64,000 nucleotides of DNA from Paenibacillus sp. JQZ6Y-1 (lineage in GTDB: Bacteria; Bacillota; Bacilli; Paenibacillales; Paenibacillaceae): NCBI RefSeq assembly GCF_040719145.1, contig NZ_JBFDUZ010000001.1, positions 2,790,001 through 2,854,000 on the forward strand, read 5' to 3'. The notes below the pieces were generated by a model, which worked only from the letters and a program-made list of their open reading frames with translations, was not told the DNA's origin and did no database searches. Every line of letters starts with the position of its first letter. The first letter of the stretch is position 1. Shown here piece by piece: positions 49,827-59,627 of this stretch. The position numbers and the translations under genes were made by a program.

Positions 49827-50969
49827 ATGAAACCATTTCATACAAATCCACGGGTCGTCTGTCTTGTTTTATGCGGCACCTTATTGTTCCCTTGCCTTAT
49901 TCTACCTTCTGCTCACTCTGCTGCTTCGTCATCACTGGTTACGTCCTCTTCACAATCTGCTCCCAATATGAATCAGTTGGATGAGCATACCCGTGCCTTG
50001 CTAGAGGATAGCTTGTCAGTACATGAATTGGATCAGGAAATTGCCCGAGTGCAGCAGGAACAGCAAGCTGCACAGCATCATTATCGACAGTTGGAAAAGG
50101 ATCTGGTCGTTCGCCAGCATGAACTGGATCAAGCGAGACAACAATCGGATCGTGTGCTGATTGCTTATTATACGGGAGAAAGAGAACAGCTATGGGCAGC
50201 TTTGTTTAGTAGTGGTAGCTTATCAGGTATGATTACTTTTTATGAATATTATCGCATGATTATTGATCATGACCATGATATTATGCAGTCCTATCAGCAG
50301 CAATACAATGAATTACAATCCAAACGCAATGAGCTTGCTGGAACCTCAGCAGAGCTGCAACAAATCGGTAGCCGACTGCAAGAACAGAAAACGCGGGTTG
50401 TACAATTGCAACGTCGCATTCATAGCGGACTGGCAGGTTCCTCGAATGCACAGGTTACACGCGAGCTGATGAATGAATTCAATGCGTATTGGGAAAATAT
50501 TGGTTTATATGAAGTAAAAAATTATTTTCGTATTCTGGCGCGCTCAATGGATCAATTTCCTTCCTTTTTAAAATCTCAGCCGGATGCGGTTCAGATGCGA
50601 GGGCGTAATTATACAATTACGATCAGTGAACAACAATTAAATGATTTTTTGCATAGTCAAGCAGGTATGCCAGAAAGCTTTCAATTCCTTTTTACAGATC
50701 AGGGCATTGTAGTGAATGGCTCGGAAGGAAATCTGAAGCTGGAGATTACCGGACATTACGAAGTGGAAGAACAGCCACAAAATTCCCTTCGATTCCATGT
50801 AGACCGTTTGGTATTCAATGGTCTGACATTACCAGACACCACTAGCCAATCGTTAGAAAACCAGTTTGATCTTGGCTTTTATCCGGGGCAGATTATTTCG
50901 TATCTCAAAGCGAAACAGGTGATCATGACCGGGCAGAATATGCAGATTGAGCTGCAATTATCTCTCTAA
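49827..50969 (+). CDS. secreted coiled-coil protein, PcsB/CwlO-like N-terminus, no hydrolase domain
   Basis: 380 residues. A signal peptide (about 1-31, ending near AHSAA) precedes a coiled coil (48-125), then 'VLIAYYTGEREQLWAALFSSGSLSGMI', which resembles the N-terminal FtsX-activated domain of PcsB/CwlO proteins, then a second coiled coil (145-200). The C-terminal ~150 residues are beta-rich and unknown to me; I see no NlpC/P60 or CHAP residues, so it may be an adaptor or scaffold rather than an enzyme. AAGGAGGA lies 7 bases before the ATG. It is one of three clear plus-strand genes and is followed by a terminator. Confidence 0.75.
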   Translation: MKPFHTNPRVVCLVLCGTLLFPCLILPSAHSAASSSLVTSSSQSAPNMNQLDEHTRALLEDSLSVHELDQEIARVQQEQQAAQHHYRQLEKDLVVRQHELDQARQQSDRVLIAYYTGEREQLWAALFSSGSLSGMITFYEYYRMIIDHDHDIMQSYQQQYNELQSKRNELAGTSAELQQIGSRLQEQKTRVVQLQRRIHSGLAGSSNAQVTRELMNEFNAYWENIGLYEVKNYFRILARSMDQFPSFLKSQPDAVQMRGRNYTITISEQQLNDFLHSQAGMPESFQFLFTDQGIVVNGSEGNLKLEITGHYEVEEQPQNSLRFHVDRLVFNGLTLPDTTSQSLENQFDLGFYPGQIISYLKAKQVIMTGQNMQIELQLSL

Positions 50970-50996
50970 CAATGAAATCAGTACCTTGTCATAACC

Positions 50997-51035
50997 AAAA
51001 AACGCCGAGCTGCGAATAGCAGTCGGCGTTTTTTT
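50997..51035 (+). terminator. terminator after the secreted coiled-coil gene
   Basis: AACGCCGA-GCT...AGC-AG-TCGGCGTT followed by T7 on the plus strand; the left A-run makes it bidirectional, so it can also end the PhoH-like gene (stop at 51121). Confidence 0.85.
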
Positions 51036-51120
51036 GATTATGGTGCCTTGATTCATATCACATGATACGTGTTACAGTAGATAATCCTTCACCAATTCGT
51101 ACATGAAAGCCATTCGCAGT

Positions 51121-52452
51121 CTAGAGCAGATCGGCAGCAAGTTGAGCGAGTTTGGAGCGCTCGCCTTTCTCCAGCGTAATGTGACCGCTAATGCCTTCTT
51201 GTTTGAAATGCTCGACTACATGCGTTAATCCATTACTGATGGAATCCAAATACGGATGGTCAATCTGATCTGGGTCACCGACGAGTACAATTTTACTACC
51301 TTCACCAACACGGGATACGATGGTTTTCACTTCGTGGCGAGACAGATTTTGTGCTTCATCAATAATGATAAACTGCCCCGGAATCGAGCGACCACGAATA
51401 TAGGTGAGTGCTTCCACTTGAATACTACCAAGCCCCATCAGAATTTTATCAATATCGCCAGCTTTTTTCGTATCAAATAGAAATTCCAGATTATCGTAAA
51501 TCGGCTGCATCCACGGACGTAGCTTTTCATCCTTTTCTCCCGGAAGATATCCAATGTCTTTCCCCATCGGTACTACCGGACGAGCGATCAGCAATTTTTT
51601 GTATTTTTGCTCGTCTTCGACTTTGGACAGAGACGCGGCAAGCGCTAGCAGCGTTTTACCAGTTCCTGCTTTCCCATTGATTGTTACGAGCGGAATATCA
51701 TCATTAAGCAGCAGTTCCAGCGCCATCCGCTGTTGCGCATTACGGGCAGCGATGCCCCATACCGGCTCATTACTCAGGAATAGCGGCTCCAATCGGCTAC
51801 TATCGGCACTCACTTTGAGCAATGCCGATTTGGCGCTGCCCATTTCGTCTTTTAAAATAACAAATTCATTCGGATGCAATACATAACTGAGATGTAACGA
51901 AGATACCGGCAAAAACCGATGGCTATAAAATTCATCAATCACCGATGGATGTACCTTGAACGTTGTATAGCCTGTATACATCTCATTCGGCTCGGCAGCA
52001 CGGTCGGATAAATAATCTTCGGTCTGTACGCCAAGTACATCTGCTTTGACCCGAACAAGCACATCCTTACTAACCAGTACAACGTGACGACCACTATGGG
52101 CTTCGTCCTCTTCCATTTTATAGTTTAGTGCGACCGCCAAAATGCGGTTATCGTTTGTAATCTCGCCAAACATTTCCTGCACGCGAGCAAAGCTGCGATG
52201 GTTCAATTCCACACGGAGCGTACCGCCGCTTTCCAGCTGTACTCCATCATGCAAATGACCTATTTCACGCAGTGCATCCAATGAACGGGAGACACCACGG
52301 GCATTACGACCAATCTCGTCGGCATTGCGTTTTTTGGAATCAATCTCTTCCAAAACAACGGCGGGGATAATCACATCATTTTCCTCAAAAGCGAAAATGG
52401 CATTCGGATCGTGAAGAAGCACATTGGTATCCAATACAAAAATCTTTTTCAT
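51121..52452 (-). CDS. ylaK: PIN-PhoH family ATPase (YlaK-like)
   Basis: 443 residues from the ATG at 52452 with GGGGGGA upstream. The N-terminal PIN domain starts MKKIFVLDTNVLLHDP (Asp8), with further acidic residues in IPAVVLEEID and later. The C-terminal PhoH ATPase has Walker A INGKAGTGKTLLA near 257 and IIDEAQNLSRHEVKT. Such proteins are thought to combine RNA cleavage with RNA unwinding. An in-frame TTG at 52530 also has a strong GAGGAGG site 7 bases upstream and would add 26 residues. The transcript leader ends in a terminator (52557-52586). Confidence 0.88.
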   Translation of the reverse strand: MKKIFVLDTNVLLHDPNAIFAFEENDVIIPAVVLEEIDSKKRNADEIGRNARGVSRSLDALREIGHLHDGVQLESGGTLRVELNHRSFARVQEMFGEITNDNRILAVALNYKMEEDEAHSGRHVVLVSKDVLVRVKADVLGVQTEDYLSDRAAEPNEMYTGYTTFKVHPSVIDEFYSHRFLPVSSLHLSYVLHPNEFVILKDEMGSAKSALLKVSADSSRLEPLFLSNEPVWGIAARNAQQRMALELLLNDDIPLVTINGKAGTGKTLLALAASLSKVEDEQKYKKLLIARPVVPMGKDIGYLPGEKDEKLRPWMQPIYDNLEFLFDTKKAGDIDKILMGLGSIQVEALTYIRGRSIPGQFIIIDEAQNLSRHEVKTIVSRVGEGSKIVLVGDPDQIDHPYLDSISNGLTHVVEHFKQEGISGHITLEKGERSKLAQLAADLL

Positions 52453-52556
52453 GGAGAGTCCCCCCTGGGTACGAATTGTTTGTGATCGCTGATGCCTCCA
52501 GTTGATGCTTCCCGCTTCCTGAACCGCCAAGCCTCACCCTCCTCTGAATGAAAACC

Positions 52557-52586
52557 AAAAAAGCCTGACTGTGTTCAAAGCCAGAC
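52557..52586 (-). terminator. terminator within the leader of the PhoH-like gene
   Basis: Minus strand: GTCTGGC, 10-base loop, GTCAGGC (two G-U pairs), then six T. It lies between the promoter at 52775 and the gene start, so read-through must be regulated or partial. Confidence 0.7.
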
Positions 52587-52774
52587 CTTTCCCATCCCAT
52601 ATACAGGCGTACACCATTGCTTGTCTTGAACATCTCCATGACAGCAGACGAGGGCAATATTCATCATTCCACAACAGGTAACAACGTTGCAGCTTGCAGT
52701 GATGTATATCGATTGCGGCATACGAATGTCCCCCAGTCACTTGCTTGAATGTCTGTAAAGGTAGATGCAAGCAT

Positions 52775-52802
52775 AGTATAGCACAAATATTGCACATGTA
52801 AA
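52775..52802 (-). promoter_or_regulatory. extended -10 promoter of the PhoH-like gene leader
   Basis: TTTACA, 16-base spacer, TGC-TATACT (TGnTATACT) on the minus strand. It gives a leader of about 180-210 nt before the terminator; 52587-52774 holds no credible gene. Confidence 0.75.
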
Positions 52803-52889
52803 ACGTGAGGATTGTTGTCTTGGTTTCTTGCGATTTCTATATTATCCTGCTTGTTATACAAAGACTCTAACTCCAATAACAGCCCAAAT

Positions 52890-52932
52890 AAAAAACGACC
52901 CACCTTCTCCTGAATAGGAAAAGGTGGGTCGC
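52890..52932 (-). terminator. terminator after the LCP gene
   Basis: Perfect stem CGACCCACCTT / AAGGTGGGTCG with inner TCC/GGA pairs and six T on the minus strand. It insulates the leader of the PhoH-like gene from upstream transcription. Confidence 0.88.
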
Positions 52933-53046
52933 TTGATGTAAATGGACGATCGTACTAATCGCAGAGCACATGCCATCATCTATACGCGTATACATGTACA
53001 AAATTAGCATCTACCGGATGCGTTTCTTTCATGTATCCGCATGAGA

Positions 53047-54198
53047 TCATTGTGCAGATGTTGAGCTGTTCGTACTTTCTGTTGTTGATGTGCTATCAAA
53101 CTGATCGTTATGCGTTGCTGTACCGTTCAGTTCGTCCTGCAATGCTTGTTTGGCATTGGCAAGCTCGGTTTCGTTGATATACACATACGGACTACGCCAG
53201 TCACCAGTAACTGGCATGTACTTGATATTCGCTTTCGGAATATTCCAGTACGTAGTCAGCAGGTTGGTAAATTGGCTGCCTTCGATATCGGTTTCCATAT
53301 TATCGTCGACCGATTGGATAATCGAGCTAAGCTTTGTTACACCACTGAACGACTGAATTTTGTCGACAACCGAATTCAGTACTTCGTTCTGACGTTTATT
53401 ACGGTCAAAGTCGCTGGATTCCTGCGTACGCGGGCTACAGCCGCTACCGGAATGACGGTAACGTACATAACCGAGCGCTTTTTCGCCGTCCAGATGCTGT
53501 GGACCTTTTTTGATATTGATATTGGTGCCATCGGCGTTATCGATATAACACATATCCATGGTGGCATTCACATCCACGCCTCCAACTGCATTGACGACAT
53601 CACTGAAGCCTTGGAAGTTGAGGATCGTTGTATAATCTACATCGACGCCGAGGTATTTGCCCAACATGGTTTGCATTTCTTGCATCGCATTGTTGGTACC
53701 TTCTTTTTTATCCTTTGCATAAAACTTCGGATAATAGGAATTGAGCTTGTTCGGAATATAGCCCTCCAGCTGGAAGTATGTATCCCGTGGCAAGGAAACA
53801 ATCGTTGCCGATTTGGTATCTGGATTTAGCGTAGCGACCATCACGACGTCTGTGAGACGTGTTCCGGTTTCTTTACGATAATCCGTTCCAAGCAGCATCA
53901 TCGTAATCGGTTTTTCTTTCGCCGATTTCGCTGGCACTCTCGTATCAACCACACCGCTATTCGGCGTTGTGCCTATCCCGCCGCCCTTGCCATCAAACAT
54001 ATTTTCAACCTGCCAATACAGGTAACCTGCGTAACCCATTACACCGACAATTGCCAGCAGAATGATAATTAGCAGAATTTGCATAAAGCGCTTGAAGCCG
54101 CTTGCTTTTTTCTTTTGCTTTTTCTTGGACTTGGGAGCGCCTGTCTTCTGCGTCTTACTCCCCGCGCGCGGCGGCAGTCCACCTGTCGTCGTACTCAT
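53047..54198 (-). CDS. LCP-family cell-wall polymer ligase (LytR-CpsA-Psr)
   Basis: About 383 residues from the ATG at 54198 with AGGTG about 9 bases upstream; an earlier ATG at 54219 has no ribosome site. A basic N-terminus (KSKKKQKKK) precedes one membrane helix (about 41-61). The LCP domain has ATIVSLPRDTYF, NKLNSYYPKF, and the pyrophosphate/Arg motifs ALGYVRYRHSG and DFDRNKRQNEVL. LCP proteins attach teichoic acids or other polymers to peptidoglycan from lipid-linked precursors. The Ser/Thr-rich tail is typical. Confidence 0.88.
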   Translation of the reverse strand: MSTTTGGLPPRAGSKTQKTGAPKSKKKQKKKASGFKRFMQILLIIILLAIVGVMGYAGYLYWQVENMFDGKGGGIGTTPNSGVVDTRVPAKSAKEKPITMMLLGTDYRKETGTRLTDVVMVATLNPDTKSATIVSLPRDTYFQLEGYIPNKLNSYYPKFYAKDKKEGTNNAMQEMQTMLGKYLGVDVDYTTILNFQGFSDVVNAVGGVDVNATMDMCYIDNADGTNINIKKGPQHLDGEKALGYVRYRHSGSGCSPRTQESSDFDRNKRQNEVLNSVVDKIQSFSGVTKLSSIIQSVDDNMETDIEGSQFTNLLTTYWNIPKANIKYMPVTGDWRSPYVYINETELANAKQALQDELNGTATHNDQFDSTSTTESTNSSTSAQ

Positions 54199-54307
54199 TG
54201 CTCTCAACACCTGTTCCATCGTATTTAGCGTTTGATCTTCAAAACGCGAGGTTAGATACCAATGACTTTTACAAATCACCATACCCTACCTACTTAGATA
54301 AGGGAAG

Positions 54308-54357
54308 GTGACTGAACCATAATCACCGATCAGATCAGTGTTATCGTTCAGCCACCT
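54308..54357 (-). other. hairpin after typA
   Basis: A 12-bp stem (AGGTGACTGAAC / GTTCAGCCACCT, one mismatch) with an inner ATAA-CAC/GTG-TTAT stem, about 35 bases after the typA stop. No T-run follows on the minus strand, so it may be a weak terminator or an mRNA-stabilising element. Confidence 0.45.
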
Positions 54358-54390
54358 AATATAATGAACAATTCAGGCTACAATTGCAAC

Positions 54391-56238
54391 TTAACGGCCA
54401 GCTTCCGCTGTTTTACGGTGTTTTTCCGCACGCTCGCGTTCGCTCTTATTCAAGATTTTCTTACGCAGGCGAATCGCTTTTGGCGTAATTTCACAATATT
54501 CATCGTCATTCAGATATTCCAGTGCTTGCTCCAGAGAGAACAGACGTGGAGTTTTCATTTTGACGGTATCATCTTTTGTTGCGGAACGTACGTTAGTCAG
54601 TTGTTTTTCTTTACAGATGTTAACGACGATATCGTTATCACGTGTGTGCTCACCAACGATCATGCCTTCGTAGATCTCAGCGCCCGGTTCAACGAACAGT
54701 GTACCGCGATCTTCAACAGACAGGATACCGTACAGTGTGGAAGAACCATTTTCACTGGATACGAGTACGCCTTGGTGACGTCCGCCAACTTGACCAGCTA
54801 CGAGTGGACCATAGCTATCAAACGCGTGGTTCATAATACCGTAACCACGAGTCAGTGTCAGGAAGTACGTACGATAACCAATCAGACCACGTGCTGGAAT
54901 CAGGAACTCCAGACGAACTTGACCGGAACCGTTGTTCACCATGTTTACCATTTCAGCTTTGCGTGTTCCGAGACTTTCCATAACGGAACCCATGCTTTCT
55001 TCTGGTACATCAATCATCAGACGCTCGATTGGCTCCATGCGTACGCCATCGATTTCGCGAACGATAACTTCAGGTTTGGATACTTGCAGCTCGTAGCCTT
55101 CACGACGCATGTTCTCAATCAGAATACCGAGGTGAAGCTCACCGCGACCCGATACGACATACGCATCTGGGCTATCTGTTTCGTCAACGCGCAGACTCAC
55201 GTCTGTTTCCAGTTCTTTGAACAGGCGATCACGCAGACGACGGGAAGTTACCCATTTGCCTTCGCGGCCCGCGAACGGACTGTTGTTTACGAGGAATGTC
55301 ATTTGCAGTGTAGGCTCATCGATTTTCAGAACCGGCAATGCTTCTGGGTTTTGTGAATCAGCGATTGTTTCACCGATGTTGATGTCTTTGATACCAGCGA
55401 TTGCGATGATGTCACCGCCGCCTGCTTCTTCAACTTCAACACGTTTCAGACCTTGGAAGCCAAACAGTTTCTCGATACGAGCTGTTTTCTTCTGGCCTTC
55501 ACGATTGATAACTGTTACGGATTGACCTTGACGGATAATACCACGGTTTACACGACCAACCGCAATACGTCCCAGGTATTCGTTATAGTCCATCAGTGTA
55601 ACGAGGAATTGCAGTGGTTGTTCTACGTCTTCTGTTGGTGCCGGAATGTGGCTAACAACTGTTTCGTAGATCGCTTGCATGTTGTCATCCTGTTTTGCAG
55701 GATCATCTTCCATACTGGATGTACCGTTCAGTGCGGATGCGTACACAACTGGGAAGTCCAGTTGCTCGTCATTAGCGCCCAACTCGATAAACAGTTCCAG
55801 TACTTCATCAATAACTTCTGCCGGACGTGCTGCCGGACGGTCGATTTTGTTCACGACAACGATTGGAGTCAGGTTGTGCTCCAATGCTTTGCGCAGAACG
55901 AATTTCGTTTGTGGCATACAACCTTCGTAAGCGTCAACGACGAGCAGTACGCCGTCAACCATTTTCATGATACGTTCCACTTCACCACCGAAATCGGCGT
56001 GTCCTGGTGTATCCACGATGTTGATCAGATAGTCTTTATAGGTAATTGCTGTATTTTTAGCCAAAATCGTAATACCGCGTTCGCGTTCCAGATCGTTAGA
56101 ATCCATTGCGCGCTCCTGCAAAGTCTCATGATCGCGGAAAATGCCGGATTGTTGCAACAGTTTATCCACCAGTGTTGTTTTACCGTGGTCAACGTGGGCA
56201 ATAATGGCGATATTGCGGATATTTTCTCTCAAATGCAT
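54391..56238 (-). CDS. typA: TypA/BipA ribosome-associated GTPase
   Basis: About 615 residues from the ATG at 56238, with GGAG 6 bases upstream. GTP motifs: [10 protein letters not shown] (G1, about 14-23), [10 protein letters not shown] (G3), NKIDRP (G4). EF-G-like domains II, III and V follow, then the unique BipA C-terminus. BipA acts on ribosome assembly and stress adaptation. The short C-terminal tail is Arg/Lys/Glu-rich. It is a single transcription unit. Confidence 0.95.
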   Translation of the reverse strand: MHLRENIRNIAIIAHVDHGKTTLVDKLLQQSGIFRDHETLQERAMDSNDLERERGITILAKNTAITYKDYLINIVDTPGHADFGGEVERIMKMVDGVLLVVDAYEGCMPQTKFVLRKALEHNLTPIVVVNKIDRPAARPAEVIDEVLELFIELGANDEQLDFPVVYASALNGTSSMEDDPAKQDDNMQAIYETVVSHIPAPTEDVEQPLQFLVTLMDYNEYLGRIAVGRVNRGIIRQGQSVTVINREGQKKTARIEKLFGFQGLKRVEVEEAGGGDIIAIAGIKDINIGETIADSQNPEALPVLKIDEPTLQMTFLVNNSPFAGREGKWVTSRRLRDRLFKELETDVSLRVDETDSPDAYVVSGRGELHLGILIENMRREGYELQVSKPEVIVREIDGVRMEPIERLMIDVPEESMGSVMESLGTRKAEMVNMVNNGSGQVRLEFLIPARGLIGYRTYFLTLTRGYGIMNHAFDSYGPLVAGQVGGRHQGVLVSSENGSSTLYGILSVEDRGTLFVEPGAEIYEGMIVGEHTRDNDIVVNICKEKQLTNVRSATKDDTVKMKTPRLFSLEQALEYLNDDEYCEITPKAIRLRKKILNKSERERAEKHRKTAEAGR

Positions 56239-56389
56239 AAAATTCTCCAAATCCTCTCCATAAAAGGAGCGCCGGTCATTGAAGCCGACGCTCTACTGTT
56301 TATTATGAAAACCTAATGAAAACCGTCATTCCTAAATTGATTCATTATTCATTATACGTTATAAATCGCATAAAGCAAGAAAAATCGGT

Positions 56390-56887
56390 TCATAAACGAG
56401 GTCTTTTATATCCATTTTTCGTAAAAAAGAGCCATACCCCGCCACTAATCAATACAATTGCGATAATGTACAGCAAAACGCTGCCCAGAATACTGATCAG
56501 TAGCAATAGAGCGGATAGCAAGCCAAGCAGAATCGCTCCAATGCCAATGCGTCGGTCTACCCGGAAGGGCGACAACGCATAATACTCATACATACCGAGC
56601 GCAACTCCGGTAATGAGCAGCGGCCATAGATAATCCATCAGCCACCAACCCCATGTATTGCAAAGGAAAAATAAAATACCATATACGGTCAACATCCCCG
56701 CAGGTACTAACCAATACGACGGCAGGCTGCGGCTTAAATAAAATAATTGCAGCATAATCCCCGGCAGCAAAATAAGCAGCGGCCAAAACGCATGTCCAAT
56801 AAAGCTAAACACACCCAATTTACCGAGTAAAATGATCAACCCGGCTACAATCATACCTGCTATAATCATCCCCTGATTTCGATTCAT
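56390..56887 (-). CDS. membrane protein with LiaF/LiaI-like transmembrane region
   Basis: 165 residues, five or six predicted membrane helices and no large soluble domain. The N-terminal half (LIILLGKLGVFSFIG, then FWPLLILLPGIMLQL) resembles LiaI/LiaF-type TM regions of Firmicute envelope-stress proteins; the 'YLWPLLITGVALGMYEYYALS' middle fits a repeat of the same pattern. The C-terminal DUF2154-type domain of LiaF is missing. GGGGGGA lies upstream of the ATG. No stress-sensing genes are near. Function not recognised beyond topology. Confidence 0.65.
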   Translation of the reverse strand: MNRNQGMIIAGMIVAGLIILLGKLGVFSFIGHAFWPLLILLPGIMLQLFYLSRSLPSYWLVPAGMLTVYGILFFLCNTWGWWLMDYLWPLLITGVALGMYEYYALSPFRVDRRIGIGAILLGLLSALLLLISILGSVLLYIIAIVLISGGVWLFFTKNGYKRPRL

Positions 56888-57405
56888 CGTAATCCCCCCC
56901 TATGTCCCGGCATCCTTGCATACGGTATTGCTTCGATACTGAAAGTTACTTCCCGCCTATGCGTTTAGCCACATCGATCGTTTTAGACCTGAAACGTAGC
57001 ATCTCTACATGAAGTATGGCAAATGTTCATGTCGTATTGATGAACAGATGCGTACCCTAACAAGCCTATTTTATTATGACATATCCCCTCTACCTACGCG
57101 TCAATAATATGGTGCAATCATTATGATAGGATCTATTGCCAGATCACAGTATGATCATACAAAACGTTTAAGCAATCCAGCGTTCTGGTTATTATTAGAT
57201 GATGTGCAACGTAATGAATACTTCATACGTATGCTTTAACATACCTTTTATTTGAAGCCATACGCCTGTTTGTTACAGTCCATATTATGTGTTGCAGAGC
57301 ATACTACTGTCGAGAAAATGTGCCTGCTTATTATATCGGTCAATCTGTAGCAAAATTGGAGTCTGACGCACAAATGAACTTATTTATACTCAAGGAGTGA
57401 ATGAT
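56888..57405. other. divergent 518-bp intergenic stretch
   Basis: It separates the minus-strand membrane gene from the plus-strand TerC gene. No gene seen. I checked for the manganese (yybP-ykoY) motif often found before TerC-family genes and did not find its conserved GGGGAGTA-type core. AAGGAG precedes the TerC ATG by 8 bases. Confidence 0.45.
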
Positions 57406-58095
57406 ATGGATATTACTCAGGCGACATTTTGGCTTTCCCTACTCAATATTATCTTTATCGACCTGATCCTTGCCGGTGACAATGCCATCGTTATCGGACT
57501 AGCTGCACGCAAATTGCCGCAGCAAACACAGAAAAAAGCAATTCTCTACGGTATGTTCGGTGCAGTGATTATCCGTATCGCGGCAACCGTCGTTGTCGTT
57601 TGGCTGCTGCAAATTCCGTGGTTACTTGTTGTCGGCGGTATACTACTGATCGCAATCGCCTATAAGCTGTTGACCGATAATGACGATCATAATGATGTCA
57701 AAGCCGGTACATCGCTTTGGAGCGCAGTCTGGACGATCATCGTTGCCGATGCGGCGATGGGTCTAGATAATGTCATCGCTGTTGCTGGTGCTGCCAATCA
57801 GCATATCGGTCTAGTAATCATCGGTCTGTGTATTAGCGTACCGATTGTTGTATGGGGTAGTACAATCTTTATCAAGCTAACGACCCGTTTCCCATGGATC
57901 ATTTATGTAGGTAGTGCCGTGCTGGCGTATACCGCTTCGCATATGATCACAGAGGAAAGTCGTTTGGATTCTATCTTCGGTGCTCACACGCTATGGAGCT
58001 GGATCTTTATCGCAGCTGTGATCATTGGCGTTCTGCTCGCTGGGTATTTACGTAATCGGCAGGTTGCTGGACGGACAAGTGAAACGAGCGAGTAA
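57406..58095 (+). CDS. TerC/YjbE-family integral membrane protein
   Basis: 229 residues with about seven membrane helices. Family motifs: FIDLILAGDNAIVIGLAARKL and VADAAMGLDNVIAVAGAA, where the conserved Asp residues sit in the membrane and are thought to bind metal. YjbE/YkoY/MeeF-type homologues are linked to manganese export that supplies secreted enzymes. The start is ATG at 57406 rather than the GTG three codons earlier, because AAGGAG is 8 bases upstream of the ATG. Strong plus-strand terminator follows. Confidence 0.85.
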   Translation: MDITQATFWLSLLNIIFIDLILAGDNAIVIGLAARKLPQQTQKKAILYGMFGAVIIRIAATVVVVWLLQIPWLLVVGGILLIAIAYKLLTDNDDHNDVKAGTSLWSAVWTIIVADAAMGLDNVIAVAGAANQHIGLVIIGLCISVPIVVWGSTIFIKLTTRFPWIIYVGSAVLAYTASHMITEESRLDSIFGAHTLWSWIFIAAVIIGVLLAGYLRNRQVAGRTSETSE

Positions 58096-58238
58096 GATGA
58101 TTGGTTTTGGAGTAGATGTCGATACACATTTAAATCTGGCTTGAGCTTGCATGTTTATTTTCAAAAACTCGATTTAGCTTGTGTTGCCGCTACGCTGGAT
58201 GGATAGAGCAAGCTAAATGAATACAGCTTTCATATCAA

Positions 58239-58294
58239 AACGGCACCCGATCCGCTCGGATGAGATACATGAGCGGATCGGGTGCCGTTTTTTG
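58239..58294. terminator. bidirectional terminator between the terC-like gene and thiI
   Basis: A perfect 19-bp stem AACGGCACCCGATCCGCTC and its complement, followed by T6 on the plus strand and T4 on the minus. A second hairpin (ATTTAGCTTG / CAAGCTAAAT) lies just before it at about 58173-58218. It separates converging genes. Confidence 0.88.
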
Positions 58295-58394
58295 TGTATT
58301 CTATTTAAGCGAAAACAACTGCCATTACAATCGCCGTATCAAATTTGTTGCAGTTGTAAGCTTGTATTGCCTTTGATCGCACTTGTGATTGATA

Positions 58395-59627
58395 TTAAAA
58401 CCAATCCTGTTCCTCAGTCGTAGCAACTGCGGATAATACGGGCGACATGCCTGGTGTAATTTCAATCAACTCGGTCTGTTCTACAGCGCGCGCAATCATA
58501 ACGTCCATATCCAAATGCTCCTCAATCTTTTCAACAATCCAGCGGTTCGGATTGGTTGCTGGTGAACGTGGGACAAAGAGGGTACAGCAATCTTCATACG
58601 GCAAAATGGATAACTCGTACGTACCAATCTGCTGTGCAACCTCGATAATCTCGTCTTTATCCTGCATAACTAGCGGACGTAGCAATGGCAACTCAGTTGC
58701 GCGTTCAATCACATTCATGCTATTCAGCGTCTGACTTGCTACCTGACCGAGACTTTCGCCAGTCACAATGGCTAGCGCTTTGCGTTCTTCTGCTAGACGC
58801 GTCGTAATACGCAGCATAGCGCGCCGCATCAGTGTAATCATCAGATTATCCTGACCAGTTGTGGTAAACGCAGTTTGAATCTCAGTAAATGGCACGACAT
58901 GCAGCTTGATCTTGCCAGCAAAGCCGGACAACACTCGGGTAAGGTCGACGACCTTTTCCTTTGCTCGCTCACTTGTGAATGGGTAGCTGTGGAAATGCAC
59001 ACATTCGATTTCCAGACCGCGCTTCATCGCGTACCAGCCTGCTACCGGACTGTCGATCCCACCGGACAGCATTAGCATCGCTTTCCCATTGCTTCCGCGT
59101 GGAAATCCACCAACCGCAGGGATAATTTGACTATAAATGTACGCCGCATCTTCGCGTACTTCAATCCGCAGCTCGATTTGTGGCTGACGCACATCCACTT
59201 TCAGCAGCGGATGTTCACGCAATACCGGTGAGCTGATCAGCCGATTCAATTCGTGGGACGAATGAGGAAATGCCTTCCATACCCGTCGCGCGGTTACTTT
59301 GAAGGTCGTCTCCTGCTCCAGATGATGTTCAGCAATCAGATCAAGCGCCGCTTGAATGATTGGCTCTAATTCTGGCTGTGTTTGCTTGACGGGAATGATG
59401 TCCATGATACCGAATATATTTTTCAATTTAGGAATCAATTGCTCTGCGGATACATCGCCAGTTTGCACATACATTCTGCCGTATTCACGCTGCAATCGTG
59501 CCTGTGGATACGGTCGAAGCACTTCGCGTACATGCTCAGCAATCGTTTTTTCAAAACGTCCCCTGTTTTTGCCTTTTAATGTGATCTCGCCTAGCCGAAG
59601 CATCAGGCGATCAATCTGTTCCATCAT
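58395..59627 (-). CDS. thiI: ThiI, tRNA 4-thiouridine synthase
   Basis: 410 residues: N-terminal ferredoxin-like and THUMP region (about 1-165), then the PP-loop adenylation domain with LMLSGGIDSPVAGW near 181. Like other Gram-positive ThiI, it has no rhodanese domain, so sulfur must come from the partner desulfurase. A Cys pair (YEDCCTLF) lies near residue 345. It thiolates U8 of tRNA and may serve thiazole synthesis. The ATG at 59627 overlaps the desulfurase stop (ATGA). Confidence 0.95.
   Translation of the reverse strand: MMEQIDRLMLRLGEITLKGKNRGRFEKTIAEHVREVLRPYPQARLQREYGRMYVQTGDVSAEQLIPKLKNIFGIMDIIPVKQTQPELEPIIQAALDLIAEHHLEQETTFKVTARRVWKAFPHSSHELNRLISSPVLREHPLLKVDVRQPQIELRIEVREDAAYIYSQIIPAVGGFPRGSNGKAMLMLSGGIDSPVAGWYAMKRGLEIECVHFHSYPFTSERAKEKVVDLTRVLSGFAGKIKLHVVPFTEIQTAFTTTGQDNLMITLMRRAMLRITTRLAEERKALAIVTGESLGQVASQTLNSMNVIERATELPLLRPLVMQDKDEIIEVAQQIGTYELSILPYEDCCTLFVPRSPATNPNRWIVEKIEEHLDMDVMIARAVEQTELIEITPGMSPVLSAVATTEEQDWF

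Noticed and set aside
52534-52797. 87-codon minus-strand frame in the leader of the PhoH-like gene
   Set aside because: It would start at the promoter and run through the terminator hairpin; Cys/Trp-rich, no ribosome site.
56888-57405. Manganese riboswitch before the TerC-like gene
   Set aside because: The conserved yybP-ykoY core was not found in the upstream sequence.
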